Source: Bolinopsis microptera (taxonomy: Eukaryota > Ctenophora > Tentaculata > Lobata > Bolinopsidae). Taken from it: a DNA stretch of 64,000 nt. Positions within the stretch are counted from its first letter, which is position 1; each line of letters opens with the position of its first letter. The notes beneath the pieces were generated by a model that was not told the origin of the DNA, searched no databases, and worked only from the letters and a program-made list of their open reading frames with translations. Below, one piece after another: positions 33,800-46,199 of this stretch. A program made the position numbers and the translations under genes. The stretch spans positions 13,315,675 through 13,379,674 of the forward strand of contig NC_087076.1 in the NCBI RefSeq assembly GCF_026151205.1. Direction: 5' to 3'.

Positions 33800-35505
33800 T
33801 CAAACCCCCTCTCAGAGCAAGAAGATTAGATGGAGAATGTTCGGGTCATATTTTACGTAGTGGTTGACAAAACACCGGCCAATGTATCTCTTTCTTTGCT
33901 GTATCTAAGAATGAAAAATTAAAAGGGCTATGCAGTATAAGATGTCCCGGCAAAGCAAACCTTAAATCTTGATGGTTGACCTTAAAGATCGTAATTTGTT
34001 ATGATAACATTGAGAAAATTGAATGAAAAAAAGGATATTGCCACTGTTTACAATTTTGGAGGAACCTTTGTAGTTGGTTGCACAGTTAACTGGTGTGAAG
34101 ATGATTTAACCCATGTAAATTCGGTATACATACTCAAGTTCGACACCTACTCTAGTCGACACGTACTGTATATCAACAAACCCTAAGGTTTTTTTTTAAA
34201 AAAAACAAAATATTCCCAAACAATATACACATAATTTAGCAAATGACACTATAGTAAATCAAACCCATTAAGAATTTCAAAAAATTCCTTAACAATCAAA
34301 AAATTTTTTACCCTTGGACTTGTGGCACCAAGATAAGATCTAGACGTTTATATCTAAATGTTTTTTCTCGCACCTCTGTCCTCCACGGAAGAAAAAGGAA
34401 AAACATTTTTTCCCACTTGTGGGTATGTTCTAGGATTTCAAAGCGAAGTGCGCTTTCTTATGTATCCTACAAGCGTCTGAGTACCCTCTTGCCATGTGGT
34501 ACTTCGCATCTTACTGGCCAGCTTCTTGACCAGTCTCCAGGCTTCAACCACCCATATCACCAGAATTCGAGAACACAAGGTGTGAAGGCTTCCTTTTCTC
34601 CACTCCCCCCCCCCCCCCCCCCCCCCCCCAATTCAAGAACCCTTGCAAAGTTGTAACATATCGCTTTCTCTCATTTTCATGGACAGTTACATTGCTTGTA
34701 TCGGTATTTGCTTGCATTGGAGGGGGCTGGGCATGAAATACCCTTACATACCAAAAAAATGCCCTCTCTGAAGCATTCCAAATCGAATCTTGCCAGAGAA
34801 TGTCCCGCTGGCTTGGGTCTCCTAGACTGATTCCCGTTTGGTAATTAGACCATCAACTGAAGAAGAACTGGCCCAGCTGCCATCCTTGCATTTCACAGTT
34901 CCTCATTATTTCTGCAAGGTTCTCTCAGCGATTTGTGCCGCAGTGACACATATCCACCAAGTTTGGCAGATGATCGCATGGTTGCTGAGTATTTCTGGCC
35001 ACACGCGTACATGTTTTAGGGCAGTCCCCGTTAAGTTTCAGGTTGTAATCGAGAAGCTATTTGCATCTGAGAACTGTTGTTATTCATCATATAACCATAC
35101 TCTTTTAAAGGTAGTTGGCTTGTTACCAAGCACTTGCCCCTTCTCAGCCGCTAGTTTGGAACAGTCAACTTTGCCAGTGGTGTTACTCGAGCTCCGGCGT
35201 ATTTCTGCTTGTTTTGTCGAATAAAATAGATTTCGTTCTGTCGTTATCTCAGTTTTCCACTCCTTTAATATGTCCTCCAGCCCTGGTATTGTCTAACTGC
35301 TTTGAGAATAGCTTTCTATAAGGGGTTTTGTGGCTCTACTGAGAAAATTGTACTCTCGTCAGCCATTTCCAACAAACTGGTATACCCCCAATCCTGCCAT
35401 ATTCTTGGTGGTTAAGAGCCAATATGTTCCTTAGTTTCACAGTGCAGCTAAACAGCCTGTTAATGATAGCTTGTGAATCTACTCATCACGTGTTTTACTT
35501 TTCTA
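33800..35505. other. Intergenic/repeat-derived sequence with a poly-C run
   Basis: A run of about 25 C stands at 34604-34629. The segment 34800-35505 probably belongs to the decayed minus-strand retroelement that follows, judging by position and composition, but I could not place conserved motifs in it. Confidence 0.4.
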
Positions 35506-36305
35506 CTAGAGGAGTGAGCCTATCTGCAACTCCTGGGGGAGTTCTGCACACATAGTTCCATCTTTTACTAAGCCCATACATGAATGCACTGTAATGCATT
35601 TGAGGTTCTCTTGATGCTATATCACTAACTGTTTAAGATCAACAACGACCATTCTTGAACTTTTTCCTCAATGAAAGCCTCTTTTCCTTGGTCTGTTCCG
35701 ATGAAGCTGCCCAGATATCGTCGACCAATGCTGTCACATTGACATCTGGAATAGGTTCTTGCCTTCTCTTCGTGCTCAGGCTTGACTATCACCCCTGTTT
35801 AGAAGATTTAGGGTTGTATCCAAAGAGTGGTCCTTAATACAGAGTTATCCCACCACTTCCTTATTTCCTACCAGTTTTCCCCCCGCAGCAGAGTCGATCA
35901 GGCATACCAGATCTGAGTCACCTTTCTCCATGTTTCCTGCATCAATCAATGGTTATATGTACACAGAGGCATAAAATCCCATGGCAGGTGAATCACCTTG
36001 TGTGGTCCCTTCTTCACTAAAAAGATGGCTCATCTCCTCCTACAATGAACAGTCAGCAGGCATTCTGTAGGTGTTTCCATAATGAAAGTAGCAACTTCTG
36101 GACAAACGATGTTTCATGTTGTTGAGAGCACCGCTCGTCTGCAAGTTGAATGCAGTCTCTGCATCACTAAGATGATATCTTCATTTTCAGGGTATTCAAA
36201 CAGTCCTGCAGCAGGGACTGCTGCTTCCCACTCCTCCCTAAGACGCAGCACAAATTGAATAGGAAGCAGTGGTGCTCCAACCATATCTTTCAGTAGGAGG
36301 GTCAT
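35506..36305 (-). pseudogene. Decayed retroelement reverse transcriptase
   Basis: Read on the minus strand in shifting frames, this shows a reverse transcriptase core. Motif A is DAETAFN followed by GALNN near 36165-36120. Motif B is EGTTQGDSPAMGFYA near 36018-35965. A DSAAGGKL stretch stands where the YADD-containing block belongs. Further on are remains of an ALVDDIW/YLGS.IGTEQ-like segment and, at 35610-35510, HYSAFMYGLSK-like and RTPPGVADRL-like sequence. Stops and frameshifts occur every 20-60 codons, so it cannot be active as read. The family resembles reverse transcriptases with the TTQGDPLAM motif B; the exact clade is not assigned. Confidence 0.7.
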
Positions 36306-37984
36306 TACTGTATTTCCCTATTATCCTTCTAAAGCACTTCACCCTATGCCTACTGCCTGACTCCAGGCTTTTTTGATCCAGGGGGACAAGTCACATGCTG
36401 TCAATGAAGGCAACAGCGTTAGGATCCAATTCCGGACAACATAGTTTTTCCTTGCTAGCCCTGCTATGGCATTACATAGAGTCCACACCCTTCATACCAA
36501 AACTGTTTAGAACACAGTAGTCACTTCCATGCATCCGCATCCATCCCTGAAGTCCCTGCAGCACCCTGTACTCTCTTTGCTGCTTTGTCTTATCGATTCC
36601 CCTTCAACGTCGAATATAACGGCCTAGACCCTCCTCACTGTTCCACGTCAGACACTGACCCTTTGATGCAGGAGATGCCTTGGTATGCTCTCTTTCAGCC
36701 TTTTATCACATCTGGAGTAGTTCAAGAATCCCGGTGGCATTTTCTACCAATCCACACACCGCATTGCTGCACTGACTTTTCTTTCATCATGAGTCGAGTG
36801 AGACCCTCTCAACATGCCATGTTTATTTTTCCCCTTTCCCAATCTCCAGCATAATCTCCTAGGGTCCTCTCCTGCAGATGCTCTTCTAGCTTACCTCCTG
36901 CCACAAATCAAGTCTTCTCTTCAACAATTCAGTGTGTTCCATGCTTTGACCTCTTTGAGGTTCTTCTGCAACAGCAGTGTATGGCAATTATCAAAATGGT
37001 GATGGTCACTGATTCCATAGCAACTGCCTGATGTGAAATTGTCGGCCACTTTATGTCATTTCTTCGATGAATAGCTTTTCCTGCTTGCCCCTGAGGGAAG
37101 CAAAAATATGTTTCTTCTCCATTTAAACTATAACACAAATATATTTTCCTCACATTTGTCAAGAACTTCCCAACTATTCCATGGACCTAATTTTTTAATC
37201 GAGATGGATTCACTTACATTATCATGATCCTGGGAAACAGCACGTCTTTGCCTCTTCTACCACAGTATCAGCGTCCTTTGATTGTTGTTTTTAGGCATCT
37301 TGTACATAGATATTCCATCATGTTGCTTTCACTCATTTTCTTGTAATCTGTTTTACAGATGTCTTCAAGAAAGTCCCTATGATGCCATGAGTGACAACTA
37401 TCGCACAGCAAGCCATCGTCCATACTCAGTCACTTTAAATATCGCATAATTTGGACAAGTCTCGTTAAGTGTCCCTCAAATCCTTGATTGATTGGAGACA
37501 GTTTTATTTGTTTCTTCTGGGTCTTTACATTGATCTAATTAGCAACTACTAGAATCGGTTTTTTGTTCTCAACTGATTAGGACTGTTTTCATCATTTCCA
37601 ACCCAAAAACGGGGACCACACTGTTTTTCCCGGTCGATTACAACTAGGAGCTGTAGCTACCGCTGACAGTCCCAGACTGGATGCGGGTCTCCTTAACATA
37701 GTGGATCCGAATTGGGATCTGATGGAGTAATCTCGACAACCAGAGGGTTTTTACAGAATATTCGTCTAACTCTATTGGATTAATTATATATCACATTTTG
37801 AATGTGGCAATATAACAAAATTAACAAATTTTGTTTAAAAAAGTTTTAAATCAATAGTTTGATGATTAACATTAAGTTGGAAACACACATACAATCGCCT
37901 TAACAAAAACTAAGCAGTGCCTTGTGGAACGTATCTACGTATTAAGAAATGCTTACCAGATTCACTATATAAACAAATTTACCA
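36306..37984. other. Flank of the decayed retroelement, no further gene resolved
   Basis: 36306-37160 has the same moderate GC and broken frames as the reverse-transcriptase segment and is probably its upstream part on the minus strand. 37160-37984 is AT-rich with nothing recognised. Confidence 0.4.
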
Positions 37985-38575
37985 TTCTCTCTTGAAACTC
38001 ATCTCGGTTTTGCTATTTCTGTGTGGGGAGGTATTCCTAATATCCAGTTAAAACCACTATTTATTACTCATAAGAAATGTATAAGAATTCTATCGGAGAC
38101 CAAAAAAGGTATGAAGACAAATTCAAAACATTGCTATAGTTGACCGTTCGGCTCCAACGTTGGGTGCGATTTTTATGTTAAGGAGTCTACCAAACCTCTA
38201 GGAAAAACATAAATTACCTAGGCTGTAGAGAACCTATATAGACTAACGTTGCCTAATGGAAATATTTTTAAGATAATTAGACAAGAGTAACAATTTCAAA
38301 GTTCTCTTTTCACCATATCTCATAGTAAAGACACTATGTTAATCACACCTTCTAGTTCTCCAACAAAACAAATCATCTATAAATCGATTGTGGCTGTGGA
38401 ATGGGATTTATGTAATATTGGCTCATTTAATTTTAATTCCGTCTTTTTCTTCTGTTAAGAATAAATTACAAATCATTGTAATTATTGCCCAAAACATGAA
38501 TGGTGCTGAAAGGAATGACAAAATTTCACTGAATTCTAAGTATAAACACACTATAATCCAGTATCGGCAGCGCTG
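37985..38575 (+). pseudogene. Non-LTR retrotransposon fragment (post-RT C-terminal region)
   Basis: Frame-broken plus-strand sequence encodes FAISVWGGIPNIQLKPLFITHKK-type and CIRILSET-type segments. These are followed by FYVKESTKPL, LLVLQQNKSSIN and SSVKNKLQ. This order (a YGISVWGG-like motif, LKPLF, KKCIRIL, ESTKPL, then SVKNKL) is what non-LTR polymerases show downstream of the catalytic domain. It ends just before a poly-C tract. Stops and shifts show that it is dead or badly read. Confidence 0.65.
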
Positions 38576-38632
38576 CCCCCCCCCCCCCCCCCTTCCGCCC
38601 CCCCCCCCCCCCCCCCCCCACCCACCCCCCCG
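38576..38632. repeat. Poly-C tract with short interruptions
   Basis: About 55 bases are almost all C (interrupted by TT, G and A). Similar runs occur at 14043, 14322, 15130, 34604 and 52640, always in weak-quality or repeat contexts. Confidence 0.8.
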
Positions 38633-39588
38633 CCAAAAACGACATTATCATGCATATACTTCTTTATTTTCAGCAGCGAGTATGTTAGCGCGCATAACAA
38701 TGCCCGCTAGCATTTTTACACGCCATTCTAGGGTTCACTGATTTCACAATACACAATACACAATATGTCCAATTGATTCTAATTGTTTCTCCTAATCAGA
38801 TTATTCTAAATGACATTGACTGCTCCCCTATTACCAAGCCGACCAACATTTCGGTCGAACCCTAGAAATACAAATACCAAATTTAAACCCACCTATGCGT
38901 GTATATTCCTCCAAATCACTCTCTGCTCTCGACTTTGTCTTTTGAATAGAACTGTAAACTGTTTGTATAAATTAACAAATATTGAATTTAAACTTTGAGA
39001 TAAACGAGTATAGTAATATATTTTTGCACCAATGTTCACCTAACTTAAACGTCTCTCAACTGACACCATGCGCCGTCAACCAATTTTAAAGTAAAATTAT
39101 ATTAACGATCTGACTAAGGTGCAGACTGGCGGACAACGTTCCCCTTATAGTAGCTCAACGGAGGGTGTAATCAGGGCACTGTTAAAGAAAAATTGTACGT
39201 GTCCTCCACAATCCTTCTGTTGGGTTCCACGTTATTGGAACTGAGATCCGCTACGTGTAACGTAGATTTCTAGAAGCAGTATATGCAAAGTAACTTGGTG
39301 ACAGGTGAATAGGCAAAATGAAAATTACACATCTTTGCTTTACTTTAACGCGTCACCAATGTACTATTAATTACACGGTCTGTGGTGGTGTCTCGTCTGT
39401 CGTGACTCATAAACGTTTCGGCGGTTGCGAATGCCGGGCCCATCGCGGAAAATCTTTTTTACTTTGTATTTTAACCATTATAACGTATGATTAGTCTCGA
39501 TTATAGTACTGAGTCAAACAGTCACCCGAAACGAAAAAGCAAACATTATGATTTTTGTTTCGGCGACTGAATTGTTGATGGGCCCGGG
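38633..39588. other. Intergenic, no gene seen
   Basis: AT-rich DNA between the poly-C tract and the second 6-kb block. The short frames are not convincing. Confidence 0.4.
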
Positions 39589-42500
39589 CAAATATTTGTT
39601 GTCGAGTAGTGTTGAATACTCATATTAACATGATTATTGATTTAATTTAGGAATTGTATATAACTATCTTTGAACCAAGTTAATTGTTAATGGAGAAATG
39701 CACCCAGCACTTTGTGCGCGCGCGCGCTTTGGATTTTAGCGCTACAAGCATGGAAGCTATGCAGCTGCAGAAAAGGCGTCCGGATGGCGCGCGTTCACAG
39801 TTCAGCGTACGGCTTTACGTTTTTGATTTTACAAATGACAAAAAAAGCAACTTTTACTGATTAATTAAATGGAATTATCGGAATATTTATTATTCAAAAT
39901 GTATTGATTCTTTCGTGGGAAAATAAAAAAATGTATTTATTAAATTGTATTTTACTTAAATCCATTTGGGCTATTTTTAGTTATTTTAAGGTTCATCTCT
40001 GTCCAAACTAAAGTGCTTCTTGACTCAAGTATGACACGTACCAATAGTTTGACAAAAGAACTTCACTGTCAAACTGATTTTTTGAAATCTCCGATCTCAA
40101 GCAGCGATTCCTTAACAAGCTTGAAATCTATTTCGTTTTTTGTTTGTTTTCCCGCTTGTCTCGTGTTGTTCAATTATGAGTGAATGTAATTGTGAAGATA
40201 GTAAAGAATAAAAATTAAATTAGCATTTACAAATACACAGAACGTCCCAAATCTAATTGCCACCATCCAATGTTGCGAACATTATTGGCTGCGCGAAGGA
40301 AAAACAGCCCAGTTAGTAGTGCATCCGCGCAACAACAATAAAAACATTTTGAAAGTAAGATTTTATACTTTTCTGCTGATGACGATTCACGTCATCGAGG
40401 AAGATTAATATAAACAGTGCAAATTTAGTCTACAAACTTCTAATGTGACTTACCACCCTCGCGTAACTATTGACCCTTAACTTTTAAGCGTGTATTAATA
40501 TTATAATAATGCTTTTGGACACGAAGGGGAACACATGAACATAAGTCTCCGTTAAATTATTATTATATAGTAGTGTGAAAGTATTAAAATCATATCAATG
40601 TCATTTTTCTAACAATTATACAGGTAAATTTCAGCAATTGTACTTTGTCTACTATTGTCTTATATAATAAGGAAATACAACATTCGAAAAATGAATAAAC
40701 AATTCAATAGATACAAAAATTAAAATCTACAAATTCACATCACAACAAAATTGTATCACGTTTGACACCCACGGTCGTTCACTGTAATTAGAGTCTACGA
40801 TACAGGGGAATCGCGCATTCGAGTGCGTCGGGTCATACAACGTATGACAATAAAGCTCTTACAGCTTTGTATATTGTAAGTTTACAACCTACAGGACGAG
40901 CGCCGAGCTGGGGGGGACTCGTCGAACGGACCAGTATATGGAATCAATATTTTACGAGTATCACCCGTTAATTAGTAATACAAATTTAGTAAAACAAATT
41001 TAAATTTTGGTTGTATTTATTAAATAACAACAAAACATATCATAAGTCAATAAAATAAGAGCCGCGCGTTGGTTACTGCCTCAGTATGGTGAATACTTTA
41101 AAAGCTTGAAAGGTGCCCCTGCGCAATTACATAACATTATGCGGGCGATCACATGATCAACGAGGACCGGTGAGCGCAATTTAAATTTAAACTTTTCTAG
41201 AACTTCGTAACATCACTACAGTTACTCATGCTGTTTGATATAGGAGTGCGATTGTCATGTATTTCATTCATTCATAACTTAATCGTTTTAAAGCTGTAAT
41301 ATTTAGGAGCTCACTATGTTTTTTGAACTATGAAAGCAGAACTGTAAAAATATTGGACAATATACCGACGACAATACCCAAGACCCGAGTTGCCGCATTG
41401 ACTTTCGTCCGGATCCGTTTTTTACGAGGCGTAATCACCAGTTACTCAGCTTCATGTATATCTGATAATATTTTGTTTGATCTCTACAACATTCTTGTAA
41501 GTTGGAGTGTCCGTAATTATTATAGAAACCAGCCACCTCCGCATTACATATCTTTTGTATGCCAGGTCTTTTATAAAATCTTAATCATATAATAAGAATA
41601 GAACCCAATAGTCTAAGATGAAACGGTATATCTTTTAGCTCATCGTTATTAAAATACTAATGTAATGAATTAATCAAGTAATGTTCCCTTCCAACACAAA
41701 TAAACAACAAACAAATGCTTTGCTCCACCGCAGTGGTGACGGCAATCGTAGGGCTATGCAGTTGGTTCAGATAACTCTCACCACGACGACAGCGTCGAGA
41801 AATTATCAAATGAGCATTGCGCATACTGACACATTTTATATTTTAAATATTTTACAAGCAACTGGTTCCCTTTTGCCAGCCGTTTTTAGTCCATGTACGT
41901 CCGTTTCTGGTCTCATGCAGACCATGCGCAAACTAAAATTTTGTTTATATGCCAACATGATTATTTGAATCCGTCGTACACCCCTATCATGTGCACGAAT
42001 TGGGTTTTGTGCGAAAGTCACAAATAACGAAGCCGCGCACTCGTGCGCGGCAGGGCTACAAAATGAAACAAAGATTTGGACTAGTAGAAGATTAATGAAA
42101 TATAAAAACCTCAGAATTCAATCCAGTTTAATAAATATTTTTAAAATAACTTCACATCTGCTAAGAAATTTTATTTTAATTTTGAATAAGTTTAGGCTCG
42201 CGCTGACATTATAATAAGTGACAGAGCACGCCGCGCCAGATATGATAGAAATTATGATTGAGATCATATGTCGAGTAGTAAATGAGTTTGTAGGTTTATA
42301 ACCTGCCAAGATGCGGCGCGCCGAGTTGAAAAAAATATTTTATGAAGGTATCACCCGTTAATATATAGTAAAAAAGTATTTTACATAATATATCTAATTT
42401 TCATGAGTTTATTATCGGATGTTTAAGTTTGACTAGGTTTATATGATAGTTATTATATTTTGCAAAATTGCAATATATCTAATTATTGTTTTACTTAAAA

Positions 42501-45500
42501 AGTTTTGGTATTTACTTACAATTTTGTTTTTATTTAAAATTTTTTCACTTATTTAATACTGAATTTATCGACGCACACACTTGAAAACTTTTCGTTCAAT
42601 TGCATTGTCATGCAAATCGCAGGTGCCCCTAAGATTTCTCAGATGGTTTTTTTATCGAACCATATTTTCAAAAGGCTTGTAGGTCTGTTTGACATGTGAA
42701 GGTCCTCCCAGTCCCACACACGACCCAAGGTGGAATCTTTGTCAATCAACGACCTGAGCCTCGTCAATCCTATTTTCAATTTGCCAGGTGCACACCATTT
42801 TTTTTTCACTATAATGCTCATGCTTGCTCCCGACAGGCATAAAGATGGGGCACGTCTTGTTTTTGAGCGATATGATGTATTTAAATACATGCTTGTTAAA
42901 TTGGAGAATACACTCTAATGTGTACATGACAATGTGAAGATCAGTTATTATTTCTTCAGCTCAATAGGAATAGTCCGAAGAAAGCGTTTTAAAACGACAT
43001 TTCACAGTGAGACAATGGTGGTAAAATATCAAGAAACATTTAAAATCACACCTTGTTTCGTTAATTAATTATTGCGCTGAAACTTTTCAGGTCTAAAATT
43101 TACCAGTTGTAAAACTAATAACAAACACAAGTCTAACTAGAACAACAGCTCACACTTCAAAACTTCCAAAACATCCCTAAAGAAAGTAATGACTGAAGAC
43201 TACTCCAAGTACCGTTGAGACGCTACCTTCTAGCAGTTTGGACCATCTCTACCACCACCATCGCTATTTTAGAAATCTTGTAGTTCTCAAATGCCATAAA
43301 GCAGAAATCAATAAAAGCTGGACAGAATATCACTTGGTAATCATAGGAAACCTAGCAGTGGCTGATAATTGGATGTGATTGTACTAGCTTGACAAACTTT
43401 ATCACATTATAGCGACGAAATGTCTTGGTGAGAGCAAAACTGTTTCCAAATCAGTTATTTTTTGTGTAACCATCTTCTTTTCGGTGAGTGTATTTTTTCC
43501 CTCTGTTCTCTAATGTTAGCAAAGCAACTAGCCTCGCATTTCCGTTTCCTAGCAAGAATCGAAGTAAATAGACAAGGCTACTTCATAGCAGGGTTTATTT
43601 GGCTATCAGCGCTGCCCATACTTGGATACGTTATCATGTATCAGGATTAATTTCTATTTCAGTCCCGAAATATTGCGATGCACAAAAGTGTCAAGAAGAG
43701 TGGAGCATCTGATGCGTATTCGTACCTCTATATGTTTACAATGTCATCCCGGATTTAAATTCTGGTTTGTACGATTGGACTGCTTATCTATACATTTCGT
43801 AAAGCGAGAAAACTGAAACCTGGAACACTAGCGAACCAATCTTGGAGAAGTCATCGTGTTTTTTGATCCCTCTTCTTCGCCGGTTGGAATGATAGCATTC
43901 AGCGAGGACAAGGATTTCTAATGAACATTTCACAAGATTTCAAAGCTTATCTACAGTCCAAACCTTTGCTACAAATCTCAAATATTGTAACCTAAATCAC
44001 AATAAGAAGTTTCGGCAATTTCGGTGAGGAAATCACTATCGTTACAATTTGTTCAGGGGATTTGAAATCAAGCTGCTACAGAACCAACACTTAAAGTTCA
44101 CAAGCGCATCGAATAAATAAAATAGTATGATATTAGCGAACGTTCTTGTGAACGTAAACAATATTATATTTATAATCTGACATTAATCAAGCTGAATACT
44201 TTTATTGAACTTCTGCGTTTTAGTTTCTTACCTAAATAACTATCAGTCCAGAATATCATGATAACTTTTCGCAAATGGAACCATGGTCCGGACTCTTGTG
44301 TCTTCAGTGCGAGAAGAATCTGAAATTAATGACAATTGAAAATCAGAAAATTCTAATTTACCAGAACACATATTTCGTATAATTATTAATTGTTGAACAG
44401 TCCCTATTATTAAACTTCGAGATCCGACCTTCAGAAAACGGCCTAACTAAAGACCCTAATCTTAACCCAAAAAGATAATAACTACCATACCCACAAAAAT
44501 CTAATAAATCATTAAAAAATTTCTTCGTGAGTTTACTGTAGATCTACACTGGATCATAAGAAACAACTCGAGAACACTGCGACATGTCCCACCATCTTAA
44601 TCTGGTTATTAAGAAGCATTATAACGCTCCACAACCTCGTCAGCTCCTTCATCAAACCTTGTATCTTATATAAAATCACCTGGGCAGAAGGATTGTATGT
44701 ACAGCTCGGTGATGCTGAGTCAAATAACTATTCATATGGTCCTTATGATCATAATAGAACAAAAGCTCTTGCCCAGAATAAATTGAATATGTCATGATAA
44801 TTCCTCAACTGTATGAGTGCGAAGGTTGTTCAATGCTGAAAAACCCCAAATAATGTTAAAAACGTGCCCGTTAACCAATTTGGCTAATTCTTTGTGTTTA
44901 AGAATGAGTTTTCTTCATATTCCAAATTGCAAGAATTGATTACACATAATTTATTTTACATCAACATTTTTACGGCCTATCTCCTTTTATTCTCTGATAA
45001 GAATTTAACTAATAAATTGTATATATACAACAACTAATTATGGTCAATCAGAGTTTATCCTCCATCAATCTGAGTATCTCGCATGATGGTGTAGAAAGCT
45101 TGGGTGTTGACTCGCCACATAACACCTCCTGAAGAACGACTCTTTTTAGATGGGAGGTTCCCCGCTTCTGATGGCTCTTCATGTTTTCCTCAACATACCC
45201 TCTTATCTTAGTACCTGTTTATTATTTAAAAATTAATTATAAGAAGTAACTAAACAGTTCCAATCGAAGTAAACTAAGAAGCTAATTATTGAGAATGTCA
45301 TGGAAGAGTCAGCCACATGAATAAAATCCATTCCAAATGGCTCATTAACAAAAGATAAGAATAAAAGTTGAACTCAAACAGAGGCATAGTAACTCGAATT
45401 ATAAACTGAACAACACAAATGTCATGTACTGTACAAATTAAATACATCAAAAAATACCCAAAAATACTGTCCAAGAGGTTTCCATATTACATAATTTTTA

Positions 45501-45747
45501 TCTTTAACAGATGTTTGCAGCCTGATCAGACTAAATAACAAGGAGGAAGTCTTTAAAAGAAAACTTGGTGGTAATAGCTCCTCCCAGTACTCTTTCAGCC
45601 ATGTTCACCGTGTTGTTGTTTTCACAATGTTACAAACATTGGGTAAAAATGTAGAACTAAGTTGACTGAAGTATGTCGACAGTGTAATCGTACAGCTCGT
45701 TTATTCTCTCCAATCTCGGTCAAACCTAGCACAGAAAAGATCTATTA
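39589..45747. repeat. 6.15-kb repeated block, copy 2
   Basis: This is the second copy of 26185-32350, in the same orientation and 13.4 kb away. Matching landmarks are found throughout: GGCAGCTGCAGAAA versus TGCAGCTGCAGAAA near the start, CTCTTGCCCA.AATAAATTTGAA, ACACCTCCTGAAGAA, and CAGCCTGATCAGAC near the end. Indels outnumber substitutions. The right edge joins directly to the stop codon of a kinase-like remnant. Confidence 0.85.
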
Positions 45748-46170
45748 CGCGCTGAAGTTAAACTCCCGCTTCTCAAACCACTCAGGAGGGTGGTTCCTTG
45801 CACGGACCTGTAGGGCGGAATGATCCTTGGGCCACCGGTAAAATGATTTTATTTTTGGTGGGTTGTTGTAGAGGGTTTTCAGTTAAGGTTCTGTGGTCGA
45901 TGTTGAGTCTCCGGAGGTAGTTCACGGTACGGGGTCTGAGAGTGTGGGAAGCTGCTTTTTTGAGCGTAAAAGTTTTTGTCTTTCCGCGCATTTATCGTAG
46001 GGGATCCCGTTCCGGACAGGTACTCCATCACGATCACCCACACTCCGTCACCTTGCAAATGTTCATATTTTTTGATGTTGTGGTGTTTCGACCCTTCAGC
46101 ATGTAGTCTCTTTGGAAGTTCTCCCCTTTTGGGCAGTGGATGGGGGGAAACTTTTAAAACAACTTTGGGC
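45745..46170 (-). pseudogene. Frameshifted protein-kinase catalytic-domain remnant
   Basis: On the minus strand, three frames must be combined. First comes HHNIKKYEHLQGDGVW then VIVMEYLSGTG, which fits the end of the alpha-C region, beta-4, beta-5 and the hinge of a Ser/Thr kinase. Then PYDKCAERQKLLRSKKQL fits the alpha-D region. Then YLRRLNIDHRTLTENPLQ stands where kinases have YLHxxNIxHRDLxxEN. The catalytic Asp reads as Thr and no DFG is visible. The last open stretch, to the TAA at 45745-45747, encodes RARNHPPEWFEKREFNFS. The stop codon coincides with the edge of the 6-kb block. Either the gene was broken by that block or the read is faulty. Upstream exons would lie in the poor sequence to the right. 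Confidence 0.5.
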
Positions 46171-46199
46171 GTAGAAGGTCCCAGAAGGCCTTTTTAACT

